Assembly (NCBI GenBank): GCA_945901155.1
Contig: CAMDKO010000002.1
Span: 1-64,000, forward strand
Origin: Pedobacter schmidteae
Lineage (GTDB): Bacteria; Bacteroidota; Bacteroidia; Sphingobacteriales; Sphingobacteriaceae
Reading direction: 5' to 3'
DNA length: 64,000 nt
The notes beneath the pieces were generated by a model. That model did no database searches and was not told where the DNA came from. It was given only the letters and a program-made list of their open reading frames with translations. A program made the translations under genes and the position numbers. Positions 50,975-60,175 of this stretch are shown here, in pieces. How positions within the stretch are numbered: the first letter of the stretch is position 1; every line of letters starts with the position of its first letter.

Positions 50975-52780
50975 ATGAAGAAAATCATCTTTTTTCTTAT
51001 TCTGATAATTTCCTCTTTAGGGCTAAAAGCTCAGCTAAGTTCGGAGGAGGCTCTGGCCATACAATATTTTCAATCAGGAGACTTCGAGAAGGCGGCTATG
51101 CTGTATGAAAAGCTTTTCAACCGAACAAAAAACACAAGTTTTTATGACCCGTATTTCAACAGTTTGTTAAAACTCAAACAATTTAATGAGGCTGAAAAAC
51201 TATCTCGAAGCTTATTTAAAAGCAATCCAGAAAATTTCACCTATTCTGTTGATATTGGCCGTATTTATCAAGAAAAGGGTGATCAGGAAAAAGCATTAGA
51301 ATGGTTTAATACGTTGATTAGGACTATGCCCGCCAATGAGTTTGCAATCAAAGATCTCGCAATAACCCTCTATCGTGCTGAAGCTTATGATTTTTCAATT
51401 AGAGCTTTTATTACCGGCAGAAAGCTACTCAATAATGAGAATGCTTTTAATTACGACCTACTCAGTCTGTACCGGTTCCGTAAAGACAAACCAAATCTCA
51501 TTCAGGAATATATAAATCTTCTGAGCACAAATCCTGAAGCATTGCCACAGGCGCAAAGTGTACTTGGAAATATTCTGGAGGGTAGCGAGGATTTTAATCA
51601 GTTAAGAACATCGATCTTACGCAGGCTTCAAAAGGAGCCTCAAAGCATAGTCATGACAGAATTTTTAACCTGGCAATATATCCAGCAAAAAGATTTTGAT
51701 ATGGCTTTAAGGCAGACATTTGCTTTAGATCGCCGACTTAAAGAAGATGGAAACAGGGTCTTTGACCTTTCTCGTTTACTGATATCCAACCAAGCATTCG
51801 ATCAAGCCATTGAATCATTAAACTATCTGGTTTCAAAAGGTGCTAACAATAAATATTATATCCCTGCTAAAATTGAGCTTCTTAATGTAAAAACTAGGCA
51901 ATTAACTTCCATCAAGTTCAGCAAAGAAAATCTGATCCATTTAGAAAATGATTTCAACGCGCTTTTAAACGAATTTGGAAGAAGCTCAGGAACAGTATTT
52001 GCAATACGTCAATTAGCTAATTTACAGGCATATTATCTCGAGAAACCAGCTGTTGCTGCACAGCAACTCGAAAAATTATTGGAAATAAATGGCTTGCCGT
52101 CACAAATTATCGGACAAATAAAGTCGGATCTTGGCGATATTTATATTCTTACAGGCGAGGTATGGGAAGCAGCTCTTTTATATGGCCAACTTGAAAAAGC
52201 TTATGCAAATGAGCCATTAGGCCAGGAGGCAAGATACAAGAATGCAAAATTAGCTTATTATCAGGCAGATTTTATATGGGCAAAGGCACAACTCAATGTG
52301 CTGAAAAGTTCAACTTCCCAGTTAATTGCAAATGATGCACTAAATCTCAACCTGCTTATTTCAGATAATCTGCAAAACGAAGCAGATACTGCAGCACTCA
52401 GAAAATATGCATATGCAGATTTTATGATTTTTAAAAATCAATCCGATAAAGCATTAACTATACTGGATAGTATATCTGTTCTTTTCCCGGGGAATTCACT
52501 TGCTGATGATATTTTCATGGCAAAATCAAAAATTTTCATTAAAAACAATGATTTCAACCAGGCAATTGAGCAGCTAATGGGAATAATTGAAAATTATCCG
52601 ACAGAACTTTGGGGTGATGATGCGGTATTCATTCTGGCCGATATTTATGAAACAAAATTAAACCAACCGGCTAAAGCACTTGAATTATTTCAAAAGATAA
52701 TTACTGATTTTCCGGGTAGCTTATATGTGATAGAGGCAAGAAAACGTTTCCGTAAACTAAGGGGCGATAAGCTCGGATAA
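50975..52780 (+). CDS. Exported tetratricopeptide repeat protein
   Basis: Signal peptide and multiple TPRs (FQSGDFEKAAMLYEKLF..., AKALELFQKIITDFPGSLY). Confidence 0.88.
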   Translation: MKKIIFFLILIISSLGLKAQLSSEEALAIQYFQSGDFEKAAMLYEKLFNRTKNTSFYDPYFNSLLKLKQFNEAEKLSRSLFKSNPENFTYSVDIGRIYQEKGDQEKALEWFNTLIRTMPANEFAIKDLAITLYRAEAYDFSIRAFITGRKLLNNENAFNYDLLSLYRFRKDKPNLIQEYINLLSTNPEALPQAQSVLGNILEGSEDFNQLRTSILRRLQKEPQSIVMTEFLTWQYIQQKDFDMALRQTFALDRRLKEDGNRVFDLSRLLISNQAFDQAIESLNYLVSKGANNKYYIPAKIELLNVKTRQLTSIKFSKENLIHLENDFNALLNEFGRSSGTVFAIRQLANLQAYYLEKPAVAAQQLEKLLEINGLPSQIIGQIKSDLGDIYILTGEVWEAALLYGQLEKAYANEPLGQEARYKNAKLAYYQADFIWAKAQLNVLKSSTSQLIANDALNLNLLISDNLQNEADTAALRKYAYADFMIFKNQSDKALTILDSISVLFPGNSLADDIFMAKSKIFIKNNDFNQAIEQLMGIIENYPTELWGDDAVFILADIYETKLNQPAKALELFQKIITDFPGSLYVIEARKRFRKLRGDKLG

Positions 52781-52826
52781 AGGCATAAAGACTTAATTTA
52801 TAAATCCCTATTCCTATATTCGCAAC

Positions 52827-53135
52827 ATGATATTATTTAATATAACCATAATTTTGGATGATGAGATTCATAATGAATGGTTGCACTGGATGAAGACAAG
52901 ACAGATTCCAGATGTAATGAATACAGGATGTTTTGTTTCTAACCGCCTGCTTAATGTATTAGATTCTCCAAATGAAGGAGTTACCTACTGTGTTCAATAC
53001 ATTTCTGATTCTTTAGAAAACCTGAATGAGTTTAAACAAAAACATGAGCATATGATTCAGGCCAATATGCCTGAGCAATTCAATAATAAACTTGTACTAT
53101 TCCCAACGGTAATGGAATTTATCGACAATCAATGA
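52827..53135 (+). CDS. DUF4286 family protein
   Basis: 102 aa; ITIILDDEIHNEWLHWMKTRQIPDVMNTGCFVSNRLL. Confidence 0.8.
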   Translation: MILFNITIILDDEIHNEWLHWMKTRQIPDVMNTGCFVSNRLLNVLDSPNEGVTYCVQYISDSLENLNEFKQKHEHMIQANMPEQFNNKLVLFPTVMEFIDNQ

Positions 53136-53674
53136 ACATACTAACAACAAAAATAAAAGGACTTTTTTTAATTGAGCCAAAGATCTGGAAAGATGACCGA
53201 GGCTATTTTTTTGAAAGCTATAATAAAAAACGCTTTGAAGAAGCTGGTATATATGTAGATTTCGTACAGGATAATCAGTCACTTTCCCAAAAAGGAACCT
53301 TAAGGGGCTTGCATGCACAGGCTGATCCTCATGCTCAAGGAAAACTTGTTCGTGTAATTCAGGGAAGAGTCATTGATGTTGTGGTTGATATAAGAAAGAA
53401 TTCGGAAACCTATGGAGAACATTTGACCGTTGAGCTTAGCGGAGAAACGAATCAGATGTTTTGGGTACCCCCTGGATTTTTACATGGCTTTGTCACTCTG
53501 GAAGATAATACCATTTTTAGTTACAAAGTTTCAGAACTTTATAATAAATCAGCTGAGTTTGGGATATTATGGAATGATCCTGAATTGAACATAGACTGGG
53601 GAATTTCACCAGATGAAGTAATCTTATCAGAAAAAGACCAAAATCTACCCTTATTTAAAGATCTTTCTTTATAA
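53132..53674 (+). CDS. rfbC: dTDP-4-dehydrorhamnose 3,5-epimerase
   Basis: GLFLIEPKIWKDDRGYFFESYN, LRGLHAQADPHAQGKLVRV, VPPGFLHGFVTL. Confidence 0.93.
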   Translation: MNILTTKIKGLFLIEPKIWKDDRGYFFESYNKKRFEEAGIYVDFVQDNQSLSQKGTLRGLHAQADPHAQGKLVRVIQGRVIDVVVDIRKNSETYGEHLTVELSGETNQMFWVPPGFLHGFVTLEDNTIFSYKVSELYNKSAEFGILWNDPELNIDWGISPDEVILSEKDQNLPLFKDLSL

Positions 53675-53682
53675 CAAAAAAA

Positions 53683-53701
53683 GCCGGAGCAATGCTCCGG
53701 C
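53683..53701. terminator. Bidirectional terminator between convergent genes
   Basis: gccggagc aat gctccggc, 8-bp perfect stem preceded by A-tract. Confidence 0.8.
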
Positions 53702-53725
53702 AATAAACAAAGAGTTTATTCAACT

Positions 53726-54586
53726 CTACTTAATAAGATTGTAAAGTTCGTCTAGTTTAGGAGATAATACAATCTCTATCCGTCTGTTACGACTTCTGAT
53801 ATCTGCATCATTACCCACTTCTATCGGCTGATACTCCCCCTTACCAGTAGCTGTTATTCTATTACTTTCTATCTTTTCAGTTTCTGTCAAGAATCTAACA
53901 ACTGAGGTTGCTCTAAGTACGCTTAGGTCCCAGTTATCTTTAATCTGTCCAAGATTGACCACACGCTGACTGTCAGTATGACCCTCAACTGAGATATTAA
54001 TTTCTGGCTGAGTTTTTAAGACCTTAGCAAGTTCTTGCAAGGCAAGCTTTCCCTTTTCATCAATAATGATGCTGCCACTACTAAACAAAAGCTTATCTGT
54101 AAGAGAAACGTATACTTTTCCATTTCTGATATCTACGCTTAAACCACTTTGTTGAAATCCTAGCAATGCCTTCTGTAACTTATTCTTAAGTGCATTTGTT
54201 GCTTCATCTCTTTTGCGTAAAATATCTTCAACTTCCTTTAAACGCGCTTCACGCTTATTTAAATCATCCGAAAGCTTCCGAATTTCAGAAGATGAATTAG
54301 AACGTAATGAAGTGTAACTGTCATCAAGTCCTTTTAGCTTTTTTTCAAGATTAGAAATCTTTGCTCCGAGTTCTGTGATCTTTGCCTGAAGTATAGCAGT
54401 ATCAGATCTCAAACTAACAATCTCGCCCTCTAAAGAGTTTATCTTTAATCTTGCTGCTTCCCAGCCCAACGACAAGGAGTCTTTCTGTGCTAATAATGTA
54501 TTCAACTTCTTTGGCGACATAACAACACAAGAAGTTATTAAGCTAATAAAAAACAAAGCAAAGGCAGGGATGAATAATTTTCTCAT
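53726..54586 (-). CDS. OmpA family protein
   Basis: Coiled coil then OmpA C-terminal domain (ISVEGHTDSQRV, LSVLRATSVVRFL, RSRNRRIEIVL); start taken at MRKLFIP. Confidence 0.92.
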   Translation of the reverse strand: MRKLFIPAFALFFISLITSCVVMSPKKLNTLLAQKDSLSLGWEAARLKINSLEGEIVSLRSDTAILQAKITELGAKISNLEKKLKGLDDSYTSLRSNSSSEIRKLSDDLNKREARLKEVEDILRKRDEATNALKNKLQKALLGFQQSGLSVDIRNGKVYVSLTDKLLFSSGSIIIDEKGKLALQELAKVLKTQPEINISVEGHTDSQRVVNLGQIKDNWDLSVLRATSVVRFLTETEKIESNRITATGKGEYQPIEVGNDADIRSRNRRIEIVLSPKLDELYNLIK

Positions 54587-54596
54587 ATCAATAGAT

Positions 54597-55259
54597 TTAT
54601 GAAATAGCATTTCTCAAAAATGCAATAAAAGGGTTCAATTTTACAAATCCATTTACTACTTGATCAACAGAACCCGAATTTATAAGTTCTGAATTATTAA
54701 GCTTGTGACTAAATGTAAAACTCTTAAGTTTTAGGAATTCGATTTCTGGATGATCTTGCTCATAGCCTTTTGGGCATGTTTTAAGTATATATTCGGACTC
54801 GAGGTTCCCATAGTACTTCATGAATGAGGGGTCTTCAATGATTAACCGAAAGTCACTTCCATTATAATCAATCTCTTGCCGGATTGCTTTTAATAGATCA
54901 GCCTCGGGCATCCAGCAGCCTCCTGCAATGAAAGATGCTTCCGGTTGAATATGAAGATAGTATCCTGCTCCACTAAATTTCTTGCCATTTTGTGAAAATC
55001 CGGCACCGAAATTAGTTTTGTAAGGAGTTTTTACCTTGCTGAAACGAACATCTCTGTATATTCTCATCACACATTCCTTTGGATCTAACGTGGAGGGTAT
55101 GGTATGGTCAAATTTGGATAGGCCACTTATAACCTTACCCGCAAATTCGAGCACATTTAAGCGTGCATCATCATGCCTACTCTTATTAAGTTGAAACCAA
55201 TCGCGATTGTTATTGGCCGCAAGATCAGTTAAAAACTTAAACGTGTCCGATTTTATCAT
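54597..55259 (-). CDS. DUF2461 (TIGR02453) family protein
   Basis: FLTDLAANNNRDWFQLNKSRHDDA; VMRIYRDVRFSKVKTPYKTNFGAGF. Confidence 0.9.
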   Translation of the reverse strand: MIKSDTFKFLTDLAANNNRDWFQLNKSRHDDARLNVLEFAGKVISGLSKFDHTIPSTLDPKECVMRIYRDVRFSKVKTPYKTNFGAGFSQNGKKFSGAGYYLHIQPEASFIAGGCWMPEADLLKAIRQEIDYNGSDFRLIIEDPSFMKYYGNLESEYILKTCPKGYEQDHPEIEFLKLKSFTFSHKLNNSELINSGSVDQVVNGFVKLNPFIAFLRNAIS

Positions 55260-55644
55260 CCGTGTCGTATTCAGGGTAATACTTAATTTTAGGTGTTAGT
55301 AAATGAAGGAGAAGAACCCTTGAATAGCGGTAATTAATTGGAGTAAGTGCTAAAATAGTGAGTAATATGGTTGTAATATATAACCAGGGAGATTTATCAT
55401 TGCCTGTAATCAGGTAAGTAATTAGGCCTACATTTAACATTTCAGCTACAACAAAGGTATAGCTAACATACATGGCACCATAAAAAAAACCGGGTTCAAC
55501 TTCAAACCGCATACCGCAATGAGAGCAATTCTCATTTGTATTCTGAAGATTCAAACCATATAATGATCCGGCAAATATATTGCCCCTTCTGCATCGCGGA
55601 CATTTTGCCTTCACTATAGCTTCTAATTGTGATGTTTTTACCAT
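55237..55644 (-). CDS. DUF983 family protein
   Basis: KCPRCRRGNIF and NCSHCGMRFEVEPGFFYGAMYVSY followed by TMs. Confidence 0.9.
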   Translation of the reverse strand: MVKTSQLEAIVKAKCPRCRRGNIFAGSLYGLNLQNTNENCSHCGMRFEVEPGFFYGAMYVSYTFVVAEMLNVGLITYLITGNDKSPWLYITTILLTILALTPINYRYSRVLLLHLLTPKIKYYPEYDTDDKIGHV

Positions 55645-55690
55645 AGAAGATTGAAATTGGGAAAGTCTTGAAAACTAAAGAAGAGTAATT

Positions 55691-55969
55691 TTAATTTAAA
55701 TTAATTTTACTGTCCTTAATATTCATACTAATATTTTTGCGCCTGTATTTTTTATACCAAAGAAATCCTACTCCAGCAATAGCCAAATAGGGTGCAGCCA
55801 GAAGATAAAGAATGCCTTTGTTTAGACCCTTCCCTTCTGAATTTCCATTTTGTACAGAATTTTCTGCATTAAGCGTGCACATTGAACATTGTGCAAACGA
55901 ATTATTTGAGCTCAAAGAAGCAACTATTAAAATAAAGCCAACAAGAATTATTCTCAAATTTCTCATATT
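55691..55969 (-). CDS. Small exported/membrane protein with CSMC motif
   Basis: Signal peptide ending SFAQ, then CSMCTLNAENSVQNG, one TM; start at MRNLRII. Confidence 0.75.
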   Translation of the reverse strand, partial: NMRNLRIILVGFILIVASLSSNNSFAQCSMCTLNAENSVQNGNSEGKGLNKGILYLLAAPYLAIAGVGFLWYKKYRRKNISMNIKDSKINLN

Positions 55970-56058
55970 ACAAAGATATGGTAAATCGAATAGTAAACAC
56001 ATTTATGAGAGAGATTGATCAGTTTTAGATTAATCTCTGACGTTATTCAGACAATTAT

Positions 56059-56598
56059 TTAAAACGTATAATAAGGCGATATCATCAGATAAACAATTAC
56101 CCCTGTAACAGTAACATATAACCAAATAGGGTAGGTAAAGCGAACTAGTTTTTTATGCGCTTCAACCTGCATTTGAAGTCCTTTTTGAAAACTAAATAAT
56201 ACAAGAGGTAAAACTACAGCTGCAAGAATGATATGGGTGATTAGAATAAAATAATAAACAGATCTGATAATTCCCTCACCTCCATAAGTTGTTTTAATGC
56301 CGGTAGCATGAAATATGATATAAGAGACTAAAAAAAGCGAGGAAAAAATAAAAGTTAAAATGTTCAGTTTCTTATGTGTTGCTATATCTTTTCTTTTAAT
56401 AAAATACAGGGACAGAAGAAGAAGGATACTACATGTACCATTAATTATCGCGTTAAATTTAGGAAGAAAAAGTACCCAGGAAGGAATTAGAGATTTATCA
56501 GGAAAAATATTGAGCACATTACTCTGTAATATGACTACAACAATTAAAACAAAAATAGAAATGCCTGTAATGAGCTTGGAAATAAATTTATTATTCAT
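56059..56598 (-). CDS. DUF420 family membrane protein
   Basis: Multi-TM with conserved His (FHATGIKTTYGGEG, THIILAA), in cox cluster. Confidence 0.85.
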   Translation of the reverse strand: MNNKFISKLITGISIFVLIVVVILQSNVLNIFPDKSLIPSWVLFLPKFNAIINGTCSILLLLSLYFIKRKDIATHKKLNILTFIFSSLFLVSYIIFHATGIKTTYGGEGIIRSVYYFILITHIILAAVVLPLVLFSFQKGLQMQVEAHKKLVRFTYPIWLYVTVTGVIVYLMISPYYTF

Positions 56599-56620
56599 TC
56601 TGATTTATTTTATATAGAAT

Positions 56621-57328
56621 TTATCGATCCTTGATATTTCGTAATTCTTCAGTAATTAGCACTTTAATTTCATCAATCAACAAGTTAACTTGATCCTGAC
56701 CACGACTGGAATCATAATAGCCTCTGATTCGTTTTTGCGGATCTAGAAGGATTAACATTGGGCTATGAATTATGTTGAGCTTATTAGAATTATCCTGAAT
56801 TACATCTACCAAGAAATCTTGCTTGGCAATAGCATATATTAAGGTTTTATCACCTGTCAGGAAATCCCACTTTTTATTTTCGGCAACAAATGGCTTGCTA
56901 TATTCTGCAAGTACAGATGGGCTATCATTTTCAGGATCTACGCTAATCGAAATAAAACGCATCAACCTATTGTTATTAAAAGTTTTTGCAACCCGAGCCA
57001 TTTCCTTGTTCATCCCCAAACAAAAAACAGGACAACGGGTATAGAAGAAATTAACAACCGTTATCTGGTTACTGTCAGCAGGAAAACTAATGGAGTCAGC
57101 ATGTTGGTTTAGAAATTTAAAGTCGCGTACTACATGATAAATAGTATCTGGAATCTGTTTACGACGTTTAATGTGGAAAGTTTTTGCTACCTGCTTGGTA
57201 CCATAAATAGGAAGAGGACGATATCGATTCTGGCCTTTTTCCTTTAGTAAATAATATAGAGTACCCGGAACTGCCAATAGAATTAGCAGAACCAGGATTT
57301 TTTTAATTGGGAAAGAGGGTAAACTCAT
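56621..57328 (-). CDS. SCO1/SenC family copper chaperone
   Basis: FFYTRCPVFCLGMNKEM (CxxxC), downstream His (IHSPMLILLDP). Confidence 0.93.
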   Translation of the reverse strand: MSLPSFPIKKILVLLILLAVPGTLYYLLKEKGQNRYRPLPIYGTKQVAKTFHIKRRKQIPDTIYHVVRDFKFLNQHADSISFPADSNQITVVNFFYTRCPVFCLGMNKEMARVAKTFNNNRLMRFISISVDPENDSPSVLAEYSKPFVAENKKWDFLTGDKTLIYAIAKQDFLVDVIQDNSNKLNIIHSPMLILLDPQKRIRGYYDSSRGQDQVNLLIDEIKVLITEELRNIKDR

Positions 57329-57669
57329 TAATTCCTTTGAAGAAACTGGTAAGAACCTTCAATTAACATCAAAACAATAAAGTAAATAATGAATGTTAAC
57401 GAAACTGTAATTCCAGTTTTCAATGCAAATTTTTCAAATTTAAGGTGCATAAAGTATGCAACGATATAGAATGCTTTTACAAGAGTAAGAACTATATAAG
57501 CAAAATTACCAATTCCGTGTCCTATCAAACCCTTAGGTATCATGTAAAGAGCTATGAAGAATTCAACAGCTGTTATTCCTAAAAGATAAAAGAATACTTG
57601 CCAGATCTTTTTCTTGGTCATTCCCTCATGCTCTGTGGCATGCTCATCGTGTGTGTGTTCTGCTGACAT
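57328..57669 (-). CDS. Cytochrome c oxidase subunit IV family protein
   Basis: MSAEHTHDEHATEHEG..., three TMs; start at internal Met at 57669. Confidence 0.85.
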   Translation of the reverse strand: MSAEHTHDEHATEHEGMTKKKIWQVFFYLLGITAVEFFIALYMIPKGLIGHGIGNFAYIVLTLVKAFYIVAYFMHLKFEKFALKTGITVSLTFIIYFIVLMLIEGSYQFLQRN

Positions 57670-57689
57670 TTTATATGGATTATCAGAAT

Positions 57690-58379
57690 TTAAACTAAAT
57701 AGAAGAAAGTAAATACAAATACCCAAACAAGGTCTACAAAGTGCCAGTACAAACCTACTTTTTCAACCATCAGGTAGCTTCCGCTTTTCTGGAAGACATT
57801 GAAGATTACCATCAAAAGAATAATAACATTAATTACGACTCCGGTAAATACGTGGAAACCATGAAAGCCCGTTATGGTAAAGAATAGATTGGCAAATTGT
57901 AGTGCGCCAATCGTGTCAACACCAACATAAGAAGCTGGAAAACTTCCCCACCAATACCCTTCATGATGCAAGTGCGACCATTCTAAAGCCTGACAACCCA
58001 AGAACATCAACCCACCTATGATAGTTCCTACCATCCACCAAACAACCTCTTTCTTAGAATTACGATGTCCTGCTTCTACAGCAAGAACCATAGTTACAGA
58101 GCTCATAATCAGGATAAATGTCATGAGACCCACAAAAATAAGGGGGAATCCATGGTCAGCAATACCCGGGATAGATTGAAACACTACATCAGGATCAGGC
58201 CAGCTAATTTTACTAAAGCGTTGAGCTCCATAATAAATTAGAAAGGCAGAAAATGTAAAAGCATCTGACAAGAGGAAAAACCACATCATCAGTTTTCCAT
58301 ATTCTACATCAAAAGGGGACTTTCCGCCACTCCAGGCGTCAGTTTTTAATTCATCTAGTTTTGATACAGTAGCACTCAT
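57690..58379 (-). CDS. Cytochrome c oxidase subunit III
   Basis: GFHGFHVFTGVVINV, GLYWHFVDLVWVFVFTFFYL. Confidence 0.93.
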   Translation of the reverse strand: MSATVSKLDELKTDAWSGGKSPFDVEYGKLMMWFFLLSDAFTFSAFLIYYGAQRFSKISWPDPDVVFQSIPGIADHGFPLIFVGLMTFILIMSSVTMVLAVEAGHRNSKKEVVWWMVGTIIGGLMFLGCQALEWSHLHHEGYWWGSFPASYVGVDTIGALQFANLFFTITGFHGFHVFTGVVINVIILLMVIFNVFQKSGSYLMVEKVGLYWHFVDLVWVFVFTFFYLV

Positions 58380-58402
58380 TTAGACTATGGTATATTGATT
58401 TA

Positions 58403-58984
58403 TTATTGATTCAAAAGTAAGAAAACATATAGATAAATCCATAGGATATCTATAAAATGCCAAAAAATGGATGTCACTTCCATACGAAATATATTACGTA
58501 CCTGAGGAATGTTGCGAATTTTGCCTATTAGCGCATAAATCAACATACATATACCCGCAACAATGTGTAGTAAGTGTGCGCCAGAAAACACATAAATAAA
58601 CGATTGGGAGGCATTATAGTTGACAAAATACGCTCCTGATTCATATAATACCTGCCATGCTGAATACTGACTGTAAAAGAAACCAAGTGCAAGCACAATG
58701 GTAAGTCCAATAAAAAGTTTTTGCCTGTCAAATTGTAAATTTTTGGCACAGAGATAGGCCATATGCATAGTCAGACTACTCAAAACTATGATGACAGAAC
58801 TATACATAAATGCTTTAGGAAGTAAAACTTTAATTCCACGCTCCACGTTACCTTCGGTGTAAACAATAAATCCGCTGGTTAAAGCAGCAAACATCATAAA
58901 TGAAGAGATAATAAACAGCCACATTAAAAATTTTCTTGCTTTAAAATTCTGCCTATCTTCTACTTGTACATTTTTAATTTCCAT
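58403..58984 (-). CDS. Cytochrome c oxidase subunit III-like (second copy)
   Basis: GAHLLHIVAGICML, SIFWHFIDILWIYLYVFLLL. Confidence 0.92.
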   Translation of the reverse strand: MEIKNVQVEDRQNFKARKFLMWLFIISSFMMFAALTSGFIVYTEGNVERGIKVLLPKAFMYSSVIIVLSSLTMHMAYLCAKNLQFDRQKLFIGLTIVLALGFFYSQYSAWQVLYESGAYFVNYNASQSFIYVFSGAHLLHIVAGICMLIYALIGKIRNIPQVRNIFRMEVTSIFWHFIDILWIYLYVFLLLNQ

Positions 58985-58990
58985 AGTATT

Positions 58991-59878
58991 TTATTTTGCT
59001 ATAAAGTCAAACAATAAAGTCAGCTGCAACAAAGGCAGGTAAATAAAAGAAGTATACATCAAATTTTTTGCTGATAAAACATCTTTGTTTTTATACAATA
59101 AAATGGCCTTCCAAATAAAGTAAAAGCCTGCAAGCAGAGCTATTACCAAATAAATATTGCCAGCAAATGCCTGACCATCTGGCATCAGGTATACCGTTGG
59201 CATCAAACTAACCGGAACCAGAATAATGGTTGTAAGCAGCGTAATAATGGCACTGGTTGTATCTTGTTTAGTTGTAGGTAATAATCTAAATCCAGCCCTT
59301 TTATAATCTTCATCAAGTACCCAGGCAATAGCCCAAAAATGTGGAAACTGCCATACAAATTGAATGAGGAAAAGTATTACAGGTATCCATGAAATACTTG
59401 GTTCATTAAATGATGCAAAATAACCGATTAAAGGAGGAAAAGCACCAGGAAAAGCACCAATAAAAACAGCAATTGGCGATTTCCTCTTCATAGGTGTATA
59501 TACAAAAGCGTATAAAAATATGGACAATACCGATAATACACCTGTTATAAAATTAAGGTTAACCAACATTAATGTACCTGTAATACCCATAACAAGACTA
59601 AGAACCAAGGCTTGACCGGTTGTCATTTTCCCCGAAGGTATGGGGCGATCCATCGTTCGTTTCATCAACTTATCCAGATCCTTTTCAATAATTTCATTGA
59701 AACCATTGGCGGCACCTGTTACAAGAAAACCTCCAATCGTCAGAATCATCCAATTAAACCAGTTAATATCTCCTTGAAACTTGCTTCCCATAAGAAAGCA
59801 GATTGACGCAGAGAACACGACTGTCATCGTAAGTCTTAATTTTATTAACTTATTGAAATCGGATATGAAATTCCTCAC
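58991..59878 (-). CDS. cyoE: Heme o synthase (protoheme IX farnesyltransferase)
   Basis: NGFNEIIEKDLDKLMKRTMDRPIPSG; HFWAIAWVLDEDYKRAGFRLLP. Confidence 0.95.
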   Translation of the reverse strand: MRNFISDFNKLIKLRLTMTVVFSASICFLMGSKFQGDINWFNWMILTIGGFLVTGAANGFNEIIEKDLDKLMKRTMDRPIPSGKMTTGQALVLSLVMGITGTLMLVNLNFITGVLSVLSIFLYAFVYTPMKRKSPIAVFIGAFPGAFPPLIGYFASFNEPSISWIPVILFLIQFVWQFPHFWAIAWVLDEDYKRAGFRLLPTTKQDTTSAIITLLTTIILVPVSLMPTVYLMPDGQAFAGNIYLVIALLAGFYFIWKAILLYKNKDVLSAKNLMYTSFIYLPLLQLTLLFDFIAK

Positions 59879-60124
59879 TCTATGTTCTATTTCACAAAAT
59901 TTAATTGCCTGATTTGCAAAACTGAAAAAAATAGCTCTGTCAGATTGGCTGTAAAAGTACTAAGGAAATATATTTTAAATGGTATTTCCCAAGGTTATAT
60001 CATCTACCCTAAAGAATAATGATATTGAATTAACAATACATTTTGAGAGGCAAAAAGCTAAGCTGATTATAGAAAAGCGCTATAGTTTTTTCTTCAAAAT
60101 GCAAACAAGAAACATCCTTTAATT

Positions 60125-60153
60125 AAACAGGCAGTAATAAATACTGCCTGTTT
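60125..60153. terminator. Hairpin downstream of cytochrome oxidase subunit I gene
   Basis: aaacaggcagta ataaa tactgcctgttt, 12-bp perfect stem. Confidence 0.7.
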
Positions 60154-60175
60154 ATATTATTGATATGTCTATTAT

